Of a stretch of DNA of 64,000 nt, positions 33,654 to 41,705 are shown piece after piece; the first letter of the stretch is position 1, and every line of letters begins with the position of its first letter. The notes under the pieces are model-generated. The model ran no database searches, was not told where the DNA came from, and saw nothing but the letters and a program-made list of their open reading frames with translations. Where the stretch lies: positions 62,001 through 126,000 of the forward strand of contig NZ_JAKHSK010000005.1 in the NCBI RefSeq assembly GCF_023499215.1, in the 5' to 3' direction. The stretch is from Zunongwangia pacifica. Lineage in GTDB: Bacteria; Bacteroidota; Bacteroidia; Flavobacteriales; Flavobacteriaceae. A program made the translations under genes and the position numbers.

Positions 33654-34868
33654 ATGGAAACAGACGCTGTATTAGATTTAATGTGGATTGTAATTTGTGG
33701 GATACTGGTATTTTTTATGCAAGCAGGATTCACACTGGTAGAAGCCGGCTTCACCAGGGCAAAAAACACATCGAATATTATCATGAAAAACCTCATGGAC
33801 CTTGCCGTAGGTTCTTTAGCTTTTTGGGCTATTGGGTATACAATCATGTATGGAGACTCTATTGGTAGTTTTATAGGAAGCCCTAGTTTATTTTATAATG
33901 TTCGCGGGGATATGCATAATTTATTCTTTCAAACTGTATTTTGTGCAACCGCAGCAACCATTGTATCTGGTGCTGTGGCCGAAAGAACAAAATTCTCTAC
34001 CTATCTTATCTTCTCTTTATTAATGACAACCGTTATTTATCCAATCTCAGGTCACTGGGTATGGCAGGGAGATGGTTGGTTAACCAGTCTTGGATTTATT
34101 GATTTTGCCGGTTCTACTGTTGTTCACTCGGTAGGTGGATGGGCTGCATTAGTTGCTGCAGCTTTAGTAGGCCCGCGTATTGGTAAATATACCGATGGTA
34201 AATCGAATGCGCTTCCTGGTCACAATATGCTTTACGGTGCCCTTGGAGTATTTATTCTTTGGTTTGGATGGTTTGGGTTTAACCCGGGATCTGAACTGGC
34301 AATCTCTGGAGATAGTGCAAATAACGTAGCTGGCATTGTAATTACCACAAACCTTGCCGCAGCCGCAGGAGCCGTAGTTGCTTTATTCCTTACCTGGATT
34401 AGATACGGAAAAGCCGATATCTCTATGACTCTTAACGGTGCCTTAGCAGGCCTTGTAGGTATTACAGCAGGATGTGCTGCAGTAGATCCTATGGGAGCAT
34501 TTTTTATCGGAGTTATTTCTGGTATTGTAGTGGTCTTCTCTATCGAATTTATTGATAAAGTACTTAAAATTGACGACCCTGTAGGTGCAATCTCTGTACA
34601 CGGTGTTGTTGGTGCCGTGGGTACGTTATTAGTAGGTGTTTTCGCTACCGATGGCGGACTGCTATACGGAGGCGGATTTGGACAGCTTGGAGTACAGGCT
34701 ATTGGTGTGGTTTCCATTGGCGGATGGGCTATGATCACAACTTTTATCCTACTTTCTATCCTTAAAGCAGTGATAGGATTAAGAGTTACCGAAAAAGAAG
34801 AATTAGAAGGATTAGACCTTCACGAACACGGTATCGATTCTTACCCTGAATTTGGTAGAGATAAATAA
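33654..34868 (+). CDS. amt: Ammonium transporter
   Basis: Inner-membrane trimeric channel for ammonium. The 404 residues have eleven predicted helices. Family marks are MQAGFTLVEAGFTRAKN near the N-terminus, the twin pore histidines in STVVHSVGG and ISVHGVVGAVG, and GALGVFILWFGWFGFNPGS. No cleavable signal peptide is evident. It is co-transcribed with the PII gene upstream, which is the usual pairing, and is followed by a hairpin and a porin-like gene. Confidence 0.96.
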   Translation: METDAVLDLMWIVICGILVFFMQAGFTLVEAGFTRAKNTSNIIMKNLMDLAVGSLAFWAIGYTIMYGDSIGSFIGSPSLFYNVRGDMHNLFFQTVFCATAATIVSGAVAERTKFSTYLIFSLLMTTVIYPISGHWVWQGDGWLTSLGFIDFAGSTVVHSVGGWAALVAAALVGPRIGKYTDGKSNALPGHNMLYGALGVFILWFGWFGFNPGSELAISGDSANNVAGIVITTNLAAAAGAVVALFLTWIRYGKADISMTLNGALAGLVGITAGCAAVDPMGAFFIGVISGIVVVFSIEFIDKVLKIDDPVGAISVHGVVGAVGTLLVGVFATDGGLLYGGGFGQLGVQAIGVVSIGGWAMITTFILLSILKAVIGLRVTEKEELEGLDLHEHGIDSYPEFGRDK

Positions 34869-34933
34869 TAACTCTCCCACTTCAAAAATATAACAAGCAC
34901 ACACGTTTACTATTACAGTCTGAAAAATAAAAA

Positions 34934-34957
34934 AGGAGCACTTGGCGGAGTGCTCCT
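34934..34957. promoter_or_regulatory. Strong hairpin between amt and porin
   Basis: AGGAGCACT and AGTGCTCCT form a perfect 9-bp stem around TGGCGG. On the plus strand no T-run follows, so it may protect or process the amt mRNA. On the minus strand it is followed by TTTTTTATTTTT and looks like a full terminator, although no minus-strand gene ends here. Confidence 0.6.
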
Positions 34958-35024
34958 CTACTATGAATTTTTCTTACTGCTTACTATTAATTCATTTTTG
35001 TCGAACAAACTAAATCATGTAAAC

Positions 35025-36113
35025 ATGTCTAAATTCACTTTTGCAAATATCCGACTTTTTCTAGTATTTTCAATAACAGCCTTTTTAAATATAGACCTTC
35101 AGGCGCAAGAAGAAAAAGAAAGTTCCTTTAGCATCTCAGGTACTGTAGATGCATATTTTAGAGCCAATTTTAACGGATTAAATAAAACAGCTTACGATGA
35201 TAATGGCGATCCTTTGTATGATGCCGCAGCACCTGCAAGCTCTTTTGCTAACGATCCTGGATTTGCCATTGGTATGGCGAATGTAATTTTAGGGTACGAA
35301 GGTGACAAAGTTGGTTTTGTAGCCGATCTTGTTTTTGGTCCCCGTGGTGAAGATGCCGTGTTTTTATCTACCGGTTCTCCTGCTATCGTTAACCAATTAT
35401 ATGTATACTATAATCTTAGCGATAATGTTAAATTGACCTTTGGTAATTTTAATACCTTTTTGGGGTACGAAGTAATCTCTCCGGCAGCTAACTTTAACTA
35501 TTCCACTTCTTATATGTTTTCCTATGGACCATTTTCTCATACAGGTTTAAAAGCAGATTTTACCATAGATGAAAACTGGAGCGCCATGTTAGCGGTAATG
35601 AACCCAACAGATTATACCGAATTTAATCCTATTGGCAAATATACCTTTGGCGGACAATTAGGGTATGCTAACGATGCTGGTAGTGCCTACCTTAATTTAA
35701 TTTATGGAGAACAGTCGTTATCTGATGATGCTTTATTTCAAGTTGATTTAACTACAGGATGGAACCTAAGTGACTCATTCTATTTAGGATTTAACGGAAC
35801 CTACCAAACCACAGACGGAGAAGGATTTGCTGGTGCCGCTATCTATCCTCAGTTGAGTACTTCAGATAGCTTTGCTATTGGTTTAAGAGCTGAATATTTT
35901 AACGAATTATCAGATGGCGAAGGTCTAGTTTATGGAGCAGATGCTAATACAACAGCTTTTACATTAACCGGAAGCTATACTTATGGAAATCTAATGATAA
36001 AACCAGAACTAAGATTAGACAGCGTAGATGGTGCTGCGCCATTTGTGGATTCAGACCTTATGATGCAGGATAATTTATCATCATTTTTAGTTGCAGCGAT
36101 TTATTCATTCTAA
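35025..36113 (+). CDS. Outer-membrane porin-like beta-barrel (BBP2/OmpL-like)
   Basis: A 362-residue outer-membrane protein, probably a porin. The signal peptide is MSKFTFANIRLFLVFSITAFLNIDLQAQ; the mature part has regular alternating strands and the BBP2-like core (VILGYEGDKVGFVADLVFGP, NQLYVYYNLSDNVKLTFGNFNTFLGYEVISP), ending AAIYSF with C-terminal Phe. I start at 35025 because the signal peptide begins there and the region before it contains a strong hairpin. Its position behind PII-amt suggests a route for ammonium or a small amine across the outer membrane; that is inference. Confidence 0.8.
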   Translation: MSKFTFANIRLFLVFSITAFLNIDLQAQEEKESSFSISGTVDAYFRANFNGLNKTAYDDNGDPLYDAAAPASSFANDPGFAIGMANVILGYEGDKVGFVADLVFGPRGEDAVFLSTGSPAIVNQLYVYYNLSDNVKLTFGNFNTFLGYEVISPAANFNYSTSYMFSYGPFSHTGLKADFTIDENWSAMLAVMNPTDYTEFNPIGKYTFGGQLGYANDAGSAYLNLIYGEQSLSDDALFQVDLTTGWNLSDSFYLGFNGTYQTTDGEGFAGAAIYPQLSTSDSFAIGLRAEYFNELSDGEGLVYGADANTTAFTLTGSYTYGNLMIKPELRLDSVDGAAPFVDSDLMMQDNLSSFLVAAIYSF

Positions 36114-36199
36114 CAATCAAAAATCGACAACTAACTAACCAAATTTTTATGCATAATAAACCTATCTCCTTTTAGTCTCAATTTTTTATTATGCACCTG

Positions 36200-36820
36200 T
36201 CAATGCTTATTGTAAGCTTTTACTCCTGCTGTAATGGCCATATCCAGGTTATTTTCAGCAGGAGGTACAGGACAGGAATACCCGCCGCTATACGCACAAT
36301 AAGGATTATAAGCTTTATTAAAATCTAAAGTGATTTTTTTCAACCCTTCTTCGGGGATTCTTAAATCGATATATCTTCCGCCTGCATAGGAACCATCGCC
36401 ATTAGTAAGATCGGTAAACGGCAAAAACAAATAATCAAAATACTCTGGATTTTCTTTTAAAGACTGACTTTGATACACTGCTAATTTCATCTTTTCACCT
36501 TTTAAGGTAAAATACAAATCGGCATATTTCACATAAACCGGCTGGCGATCTGAAGAAGTTTGCATCCTGAAGGTAGTCTCATAAGGTGTTCTTACAAACT
36601 CGGCTTCTACAATAAACGAAGTATCTATCTCATAAAAATCATGATGGGGAAATAACAATCGTTCATCTTCAGATAAAGGCGATTCTTCCGGATCTTTATA
36701 TTCTTCGTTAAGATGTTTCTGAAATTCTCTTATACTTTCAATTTGGCTTTCATGAGAATGTTGAGCAATATTCAGAAAAGGAATTAATAAAAATACAAAG
36801 CTAAAAATAGCAGTTTTCAT
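36200..36820 (-). CDS. DUF1684 family secreted protein
   Basis: A 206-residue protein with signal peptide MKTAIFSFVFLLIPFLNIAQ. The DUF1684 core is clear (YKDPEESPLSEDERLLFPHHDFYEIDTSFIV ... LFLPFTDLTNGDGSYAGGRYIDLRIPEE ... LDFNKAYNPYCAYSGGYSCPVPPAENNL). The conserved Tyr/Gly-Gly-Arg-Tyr and the Cys pair in YCAYSGGYSCP are family features; no activity is established. It stands alone with an exact -7 box and converges on the porin gene. Confidence 0.9.
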   Translation of the reverse strand: MKTAIFSFVFLLIPFLNIAQHSHESQIESIREFQKHLNEEYKDPEESPLSEDERLLFPHHDFYEIDTSFIVEAEFVRTPYETTFRMQTSSDRQPVYVKYADLYFTLKGEKMKLAVYQSQSLKENPEYFDYLFLPFTDLTNGDGSYAGGRYIDLRIPEEGLKKITLDFNKAYNPYCAYSGGYSCPVPPAENNLDMAITAGVKAYNKH

Positions 36821-36856
36821 CGATTATTTTTTGGTATTTATAGTAAAAAAAGCACG

Positions 36857-36864
36857 CAAAGATA
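36857..36864 (-). promoter_or_regulatory. DUF1684 gene -7 box
   Basis: On the minus strand TATCTTTG matches TAnnTTTG, 36 bases before the ATG at 36820. Confidence 0.5.
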
Positions 36865-36933
36865 TGTATCGTAGTATAGTGAAATTTTACAATTTAGAGG
36901 CTATCCTCAGGAAAACAAAGCCGCGTTGAGGCA

Positions 36934-38397
36934 TTAATTAGTCTTGGTTGCTTCAGTTTTTTCAGTCTCTTTTTCAGAATCAAAAATAATGTATTTTGCT
37001 TCTCCTCCATATTCTTCGATTAGCAAATTAAATTCGGTACTCATCTGCAAATCCAAGATTCCTTCTATTTCATAAAGCTTATCAAAATCCTTAAAACCTG
37101 TTTTTAAAAGATCCTCTACATATAACATGGCAGTTTGAGCATCCCCATCATGACCGGCAAGTTGAATAATACTTAAATAGCCTTCAGGGTTTTCTTTATC
37201 TACGATGGTTTTTAGGATAGAAATAAAAATCTTTGTATCAATAGGACGCTTCGAAGCAATCACCGTTTTATAAGTTCCGGTCACCAGATCATCTAAATAA
37301 TCCTCCAGACGATAAGCCATATTCCGATCGATCGTATTTTTTTGTTGCTGCCCTTCCTTTAGTTTATCAACCTGCTCTGCCCACCAACCTATATTTTCAA
37401 AATTGTTCGTAAAAATGTCCATTTCTAGAAAATAGGCGTAATCTTCTTTCTGGAAAGCTTCTTCCTCTTTTACATCATACCACTTTCTTCGCTGTTGTTT
37501 AAAAGTTCCGCTTTTTCGAATACTCTTTTTTAAGTTTTTTAATTGCTCTTCAAAACGTTCAAAATCCTCAAATTTATCTTCTGCCTTCTTCACTTGTAAA
37601 AATGCGGTGTAATACGCACTCTCTCTTATTAAATTTTCAATGGACTTAATTTCATTCTGAAAAATAGTATTGATAATGGTATCGTTTTTTGTCCTGCTTC
37701 CATTTTTCATAGCTTCCAGGGTAAATTTCGCCACAGCATTATTAATAGTATACGTATCTGGCCAGGACTCAGGACCGCCTTCAAAATAATTAATTTCAGT
37801 AGGAAAGTCTTTTCCTTTCAAAAACTCTACAACTTCAAGCAATCCAAATCTAGAGTAATCCCTGGTACCCGATATGGCTGAAAAAACATAAGGTCTCTTA
37901 CGGTTTTCGACAAACTCCCCATTTATCCAGGTTTTATTTATCGCCAAAACACCACTAACGCCTTCGTTAATTAAAGGCATAGCTGAAGCCATTTCGGCTC
38001 CTTTATTAATACCTGCGATATAAAATAAATTGGGGTCTACTTTTATGGTACGATAAAATCCATTCATAAATTTTACAGATTGCAACATATCCTCCTGAAT
38101 AGAATCACTTTCTATCTTTTGATTACTCGCCGCTATCACATAATATTGATCTTCTGCGGTTTGTCGAAACATCTGGATTGCTTCCCTTCCATTTCCCTGG
38201 GGAGTTAACAAAAAAATGACAGGAGCTGGTTTCTCCATATCATAAGACTGCGGAAGATAAACAGCATAAGTAGCCTCTGTAGAATCGCTAATTTTTATAT
38301 TATCAGTCACATTTCCTTTTTGCAATCGTATCTGTTGCGCCAATACTACAGAGGAGATTAGTAACGCAAAAAAACAGGTGAGTCTTTGTATATACAT
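36934..38397 (-). CDS. Secreted alpha/beta-hydrolase-like protein lacking the serine
   Basis: A 487-residue exported protein. The signal peptide is MYIQRLTCFFALLISSVVLAQ (Met at 38397; the Met at 38421 would add eight residues). The first half resembles alpha/beta hydrolases of the esterase type (YAVYLPQSYDMEKPAPVIFLLTPQ ... NLFYIAGINKGAEMASAM), but the nucleophile elbow reads GINKG, with Asn in the Ser position (codon at 38005-38007). The second half is helical and charged and shows no known domain. It is probably a non-catalytic relative or binding protein. Confidence 0.65.
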   Translation of the reverse strand: MYIQRLTCFFALLISSVVLAQQIRLQKGNVTDNIKISDSTEATYAVYLPQSYDMEKPAPVIFLLTPQGNGREAIQMFRQTAEDQYYVIAASNQKIESDSIQEDMLQSVKFMNGFYRTIKVDPNLFYIAGINKGAEMASAMPLINEGVSGVLAINKTWINGEFVENRKRPYVFSAISGTRDYSRFGLLEVVEFLKGKDFPTEINYFEGGPESWPDTYTINNAVAKFTLEAMKNGSRTKNDTIINTIFQNEIKSIENLIRESAYYTAFLQVKKAEDKFEDFERFEEQLKNLKKSIRKSGTFKQQRRKWYDVKEEEAFQKEDYAYFLEMDIFTNNFENIGWWAEQVDKLKEGQQQKNTIDRNMAYRLEDYLDDLVTGTYKTVIASKRPIDTKIFISILKTIVDKENPEGYLSIIQLAGHDGDAQTAMLYVEDLLKTGFKDFDKLYEIEGILDLQMSTEFNLLIEEYGGEAKYIIFDSEKETEKTEATKTN

Positions 38398-38497
38398 AGG
38401 TATTAAATTATTTCTTAGCAAAACATCAGTTTAAAATGGCCTTCTCGTAAACCATAGCCCATTTAAGTTTTTATTTCACAAAACGCTTCAGAATGAA

Positions 38498-38518
38498 AAT
38501 CTCAATTATCGCGTAAAA
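38498..38518. repeat. Copy of dispersed 19-base repeat
   Basis: AATCTCAATTATCGCGTAAAA differs at two positions from the copy at 12032-12052. A further half copy, GGATTATCAAGTAAATATAA, lies at about 38568-38587. Both are in the gap upstream of the hydrolase-like gene. Confidence 0.45.
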
Positions 38519-38610
38519 TAACTCAGATCACTCCTAAAGCATTTATCAAAAAATTATTTTTGCTTTGGGATTATCAAGTAAATATAACTTGTTTTTAAAT
38601 TGAAAGCATA

Positions 38611-38638
38611 AAAAAAGCCTTCACTAATGTGAAAGCTT
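38611..38638 (-). terminator. Terminator of the DUF1328-like gene
   Basis: On the minus strand AAGCTTTCAC and GTGAAGGCTT pair with one mismatch around ATTA, followed by TTTTT. It lies about 22 bases beyond the stop at 38661. Confidence 0.65.
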
Positions 38639-38660
38639 AAACCTTTTGCAAATGCAAATT

Positions 38661-38858
38661 CTATTCCTTTTTTATTCTTTGTAACCTTAATTTCTTGTCT
38701 GGGAAAAATAATTTAGCCATTAGGGAAATTACAAAAAGGTCTGCTGTTACTAAACATACTACACGTATTACTTCAATACCGCTAAATCGCAATCCCGTGA
38801 ATCCAACAAGACCGGTTATCAATGCTAAAATTAAAAACAACAACGTATACTTTTTCAT
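38661..38858 (-). CDS. Small DUF1328-like membrane protein
   Basis: A 65-residue inner-membrane protein with two helices (LLFLILALITGLVGFTGL and VIRVVCLVTADLFVISLMAKLFF) and a basic C-terminal tail (KKLRLQRIKKE). The ALITGLVGFTG segment and the LFVISL second helix resemble the DUF1328 family. It has its own exact -7 box at 38878-38885 and a terminator, so it is a single-gene unit. The function is unknown. Confidence 0.65.
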   Translation of the reverse strand: MKKYTLLFLILALITGLVGFTGLRFSGIEVIRVVCLVTADLFVISLMAKLFFPDKKLRLQRIKKE

Positions 38859-38877
38859 AATGCTTTTTATTTTTCTT

Positions 38878-38885
38878 CAAAGATA
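38878..38885 (-). promoter_or_regulatory. -7 box of small membrane protein gene
   Basis: On the minus strand TATCTTTG matches TAnnTTTG, 19 bases before the ATG at 38858. Confidence 0.5.
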
Positions 38886-39014
38886 CGTCCTAATCACTGA
38901 AAATTTTATTAAAGAATTTCCAATTTACCTAAATTTAACTAATTCAGGGCAATAATTTAATAATTGTTAATTTTCAGTATATCAGCGGTTTATTTTTTCT
39001 TAAAAACTTTACAC

Positions 39015-39045
39015 TTGTTAGAACCTGAAGACTAAAGTATATTTG
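39015..39045 (+). promoter_or_regulatory. Methyltransferase promoter
   Basis: TTG (39015-39017) and the exact -7 box TATATTTG (39038-39045) are 20 bases apart. The predicted start site leaves a leader of about 13 bases before the TTG start codon at 39065. Confidence 0.6.
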
Positions 39046-39064
39046 TTCCACTAAATTAGTTGCA

Positions 39065-39958
39065 TTGCAAAAAGGACACTCACATAATTACTTTGGATCG
39101 TATCGTGACTTTTGGTGGAACAAAAGTTTTCTTGATCTCACCGCCCAGAGGTTAGAGTTACATCAATTTTCTAAAATGCTGGATGTTGGTTGCGGGCAGG
39201 GACACTGGACCAAAACCCTGGCACCATATCTTGCTGAAAAAGCGAACATCACTGCTATCGATAATGATATCAATTGGTTTGAAAATAATAGCGATCTGGA
39301 GAACTACTTTAAATTATCGAATATTGAATTTAGTTTAAAAAAAGGGGATGCTGAAAACCTGCCTTTTGAAGATGAAACATTTGATTTTGTAACCTGCCAA
39401 ACAGTTTTAATTCATCTCAAAAATCCTAAAAAAGCACTTAGAGAAATGACGCGGGTACTAAAGCCTAATGGACTTTTACTTTGCGTAGAACCTAACAATA
39501 TTGTCCAGACCCTAACCAAAAATTCTATCTCTCAAAACGATAGTATCGAAGAAACTTTAGATCATATAAAGTATCGCTTAATTATTGAAAAAGGGAAAAA
39601 GAAACTTGGCGAAGGGGATAATTCTCTTGGGGACTTATTACCCGGCTGGTTTGCCTCTGAAGCCCTTAAGGATATTCAGGTAAGATTGTCTGATAAAGCG
39701 ATTGCCATGTACCCACCTTATGATAATAAAGAGCAAATAGCCACCCTTAAACAATGGATGCAGGGCAGTGCCTGGAAATCTGAAACGCGTAAGGATATCG
39801 ATTATTTTAATGCTGCCGGAGAAGAATACATGCCTTTTTATTTCGAATATCAGGAAAAATACGATACCCGATCAGATCATATTATGGGCGCCGTACAACG
39901 CGAACAATATCACGCCGCCGGTGGTTCTTTAATGTATCTTGTTAGTGGGATTAAGTAA
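39065..39958 (+). CDS. SAM-dependent methyltransferase (class I)
   Basis: A 297-residue cytoplasmic methyltransferase. SAM motif I is MLDVGCGQGHWTKTL (about residues 39-53), followed by ITAIDNDINWFENN (motif with the acidic ribose-binding residue), GDAENLPFEDETFDFVTCQTVLIHLKNPKKALREMTRVLKPNGLLLCVEPN. The substrate is not evident; UbiE-like and small-molecule types share these motifs. Translation begins at TTG because no ATG lies between the promoter and motif I. Its 3' end overlaps the convergent Lrp/AsnC gene by eight bases. Confidence 0.82.
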   Translation: MQKGHSHNYFGSYRDFWWNKSFLDLTAQRLELHQFSKMLDVGCGQGHWTKTLAPYLAEKANITAIDNDINWFENNSDLENYFKLSNIEFSLKKGDAENLPFEDETFDFVTCQTVLIHLKNPKKALREMTRVLKPNGLLLCVEPNNIVQTLTKNSISQNDSIEETLDHIKYRLIIEKGKKKLGEGDNSLGDLLPGWFASEALKDIQVRLSDKAIAMYPPYDNKEQIATLKQWMQGSAWKSETRKDIDYFNAAGEEYMPFYFEYQEKYDTRSDHIMGAVQREQYHAAGGSLMYLVSGIK

Positions 39959-40400
39959 TTTTTCGGTTTCTTACCGGTGCATGTTCGATAACATTCGATA
40001 AAATAATATGCGTTTTCGTTTCTCCGTAAGTAATTAACTTATCAATAAAAACTTCTAAATGTCCCTGGTCCTGAAAAATGACTTCCATAATAATATTTTC
40101 GTTTCCGGTAATTCGGTAACAGTTTATGACTTCCTTAAATTCAGTCACTTTTTCCAAGAACGGTTTTAAACGCCCCATAAAAGCACGCAAAGTGATAATG
40201 GCTTTTAAATGATGTCCTGTTTTTTGGTAAGAAACCTCGGTTTTATAGCCTTTTATAATCCCGGCATCTTCCATTTTCTTGACCCGCTCAGCCACCGCCG
40301 GCGAACTTAAGCCTACTTTTCGTCCAATTTCAGAAAAGGAAAGTCGGGCATTTTCCTGAAGGGATTCCAGTATCGCCCAATTCAATTTATCTATATTCAT
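39951..40400 (-). CDS. Lrp/AsnC family transcriptional regulator
   Basis: A 149-residue DNA-binding regulator usually responding to an amino acid. The AsnC-type helix-turn-helix is at residues 1-60 (LNWAILESLQENARLSFSEIGRKVGLSSPAVAERVKKMEDAGIIKGYKTEV) and the C-terminal RAM/ligand-binding domain follows (TEFKEVINCYRITGNENIIMEVIFQDQGHLEVFIDKLITYGETKTHIIL). Its upstream region is AT-rich with TTAAATATT-type repeats typical of autoregulation. It is divergent from the gene at 40518 and converges on the methyltransferase. Confidence 0.93.
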   Translation of the reverse strand: MNIDKLNWAILESLQENARLSFSEIGRKVGLSSPAVAERVKKMEDAGIIKGYKTEVSYQKTGHHLKAIITLRAFMGRLKPFLEKVTEFKEVINCYRITGNENIIMEVIFQDQGHLEVFIDKLITYGETKTHIILSNVIEHAPVRNRKIT

Positions 40401-40417
40401 ATTTAAAGTAAATACCT

Positions 40418-40425
40418 CAAATATA
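40418..40425 (-). promoter_or_regulatory. Lrp/AsnC gene -7 box
   Basis: On the minus strand TATATTTG matches TAnnTTTG, 17 bases before the ATG at 40400. Confidence 0.5.
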
Positions 40426-40517
40426 TTTAAATATTAAAACAAAACAACAATTACACCTTAAATATTAAATGTAACCTAAGCGATTTCTAGGTAATTTTAT
40501 ACAAGAAATTCCCTATT

Positions 40518-40904
40518 ATGAAAGCTTATCAATTGCCAGTTTACAAGAAAGCCTTAGAAATATTTAAAATTTCGAGTGCCGTTTCTTCTTATTTTTCTGA
40601 CAATAGACATGTCATTGAAATGGAACTCTCTTCAGTACCCGCTCATAATTATGCAGGCCGCCTGGTGACCGAATCTTTACAACTTGCTCCCGGTATTGCC
40701 AGTGTGGTCACTGCCCGGACAAAAGAACTACGCTTAAAACGTATAGAGAAGATACGAAAAGCGGCAAAAAGAATTAAATCCAATTGCCGCAATATTGAAA
40801 TTACCGGTATTAAAGAAACCGAATTTTTAGATTTGCTTAGAAGAGAAATTCTTCATTTTGAGCATTTAATTTCAGATTGGATTCACCAAAATCAGAAAAA
40901 TTAG
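40518..40904 (+). CDS. Uncharacterised helical protein
   Basis: A 128-residue, probably all-helical cytoplasmic protein without signal or membrane helix. The opening MKAYQLPVYKKALEIFKISS and the later helix rich in Lys and Arg (TKELRLKRIEKIRKAAKRIKSN) vaguely recall the four-helix-bundle family linked to 23S rRNA intervening sequences, but the family's SIPSNIAEG-type signature is missing. I do not assign it. It is divergent from the Lrp/AsnC gene with 117 bases between, so it may be a target of that regulator. Its end overlaps the convergent marC gene by four bases. Confidence 0.6.
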   Translation: MKAYQLPVYKKALEIFKISSAVSSYFSDNRHVIEMELSSVPAHNYAGRLVTESLQLAPGIASVVTARTKELRLKRIEKIRKAAKRIKSNCRNIEITGIKETEFLDLLRREILHFEHLISDWIHQNQKN

Positions 40905-41533
40905 GATAGTGTTTCTCCACTAAAAAAAGCTAATTTTATCCCCTGTATTAACATATTAGTTCCAATAATGGCAATGATCAATCCCATAATCTTTTCGATC
41001 ACCACAATTTTGTTTTGTCCAATAAACCTAACCAGATAGTCGCTGGAAATAAAAGCAAGGTGATTTAACCACATGATTAAACCAAACATCACCAAAATCA
41101 CCAGTAATTCTATATAACCGGCATTGGTGGTGTAGTTCATGGCCGTTACAATAGAACCTGGCCCCGCCAGAATTGGTATCGCTAATGGCGACGTAGAAAT
41201 CCCTTCATTAAAGTTAATTTCACTCTGGTTATCAATACTGGATTCCTGTGCCCTAATCATCTCGAAACCTACAAAAAAGATCAGTATACCACCCGTAATC
41301 TTAAAGGCCGGAATGGTTAAACCAAAAAGATCAAAGATATATTTACCCAAAATCACAAAACCAGACACAATTACAAAAGCTGTAAATGTGGCTTTTTTTG
41401 ATATATTTTTTCGGGTTTTACGATCGGCCTGTTTTGTAAGACTAATAAATACCGGAATGTTACCAAACGGACTATTAATCGCAAAGAAACCTGTAAATAC
41501 CGCAATCGCGAATAACCAAACGTTTTCTATCAA
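40901..41533 (-). CDS. MarC family integral membrane protein
   Basis: A 210-residue inner-membrane protein with six helices and the MarC/UPF0056 pattern (FFAINSPFGNIPVFISLTKQADRKTRK after helix 1; ISTSPLAIPILAGPGSIVTAMNY in the middle; IGTNMLIQGIKLAF at the end). The family has no proven transport substrate, and its earlier link to antibiotic resistance was withdrawn. It has a -7 box about 50 bases upstream and converges on the helical protein gene. Confidence 0.88.
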   Translation of the reverse strand: MIENVWLFAIAVFTGFFAINSPFGNIPVFISLTKQADRKTRKNISKKATFTAFVIVSGFVILGKYIFDLFGLTIPAFKITGGILIFFVGFEMIRAQESSIDNQSEINFNEGISTSPLAIPILAGPGSIVTAMNYTTNAGYIELLVILVMFGLIMWLNHLAFISSDYLVRFIGQNKIVVIEKIMGLIIAIIGTNMLIQGIKLAFFSGETLS

Positions 41534-41582
41534 TGCCAGATTCTTAAAAAATTAATACTGCAATACGCTTCTAAAAAGGCGG

Positions 41583-41590
41583 CAAAATTA
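41583..41590 (-). promoter_or_regulatory. marC -7 box
   Basis: On the minus strand TAATTTTG matches TAnnTTTG, about 50 bases before the ATG at 41533. Confidence 0.4.
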
Positions 41591-41612
41591 GAGTGGATTT
41601 ATTGATTTACAA

Positions 41613-41649
41613 ACAAAAAAAACATCTTTTTTCGTTATAAAAAAAGATG
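41613..41649 (-). terminator. Terminator of the icmF gene
   Basis: CATCTTTTTT and AAAAAAGATG pair perfectly over 10 bp. On the minus strand the stem is followed by a run of eight T. It lies 57 bases beyond the icmF stop. Confidence 0.8.
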
Positions 41650-41705
41650 GTTTCAATTTGTTGATTTTCGATATTTTAAGATCGATTTTTTTATGCTTTA
41701 TTACG

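Noticed and set aside
36150-36195. Inverted repeat TGCATAATAA / TTATTATGCA between convergent genes as a terminator
   Set aside because: The loop is 26 bases and neither side has a proper T-run. The repeat is AT-rich and could be chance.
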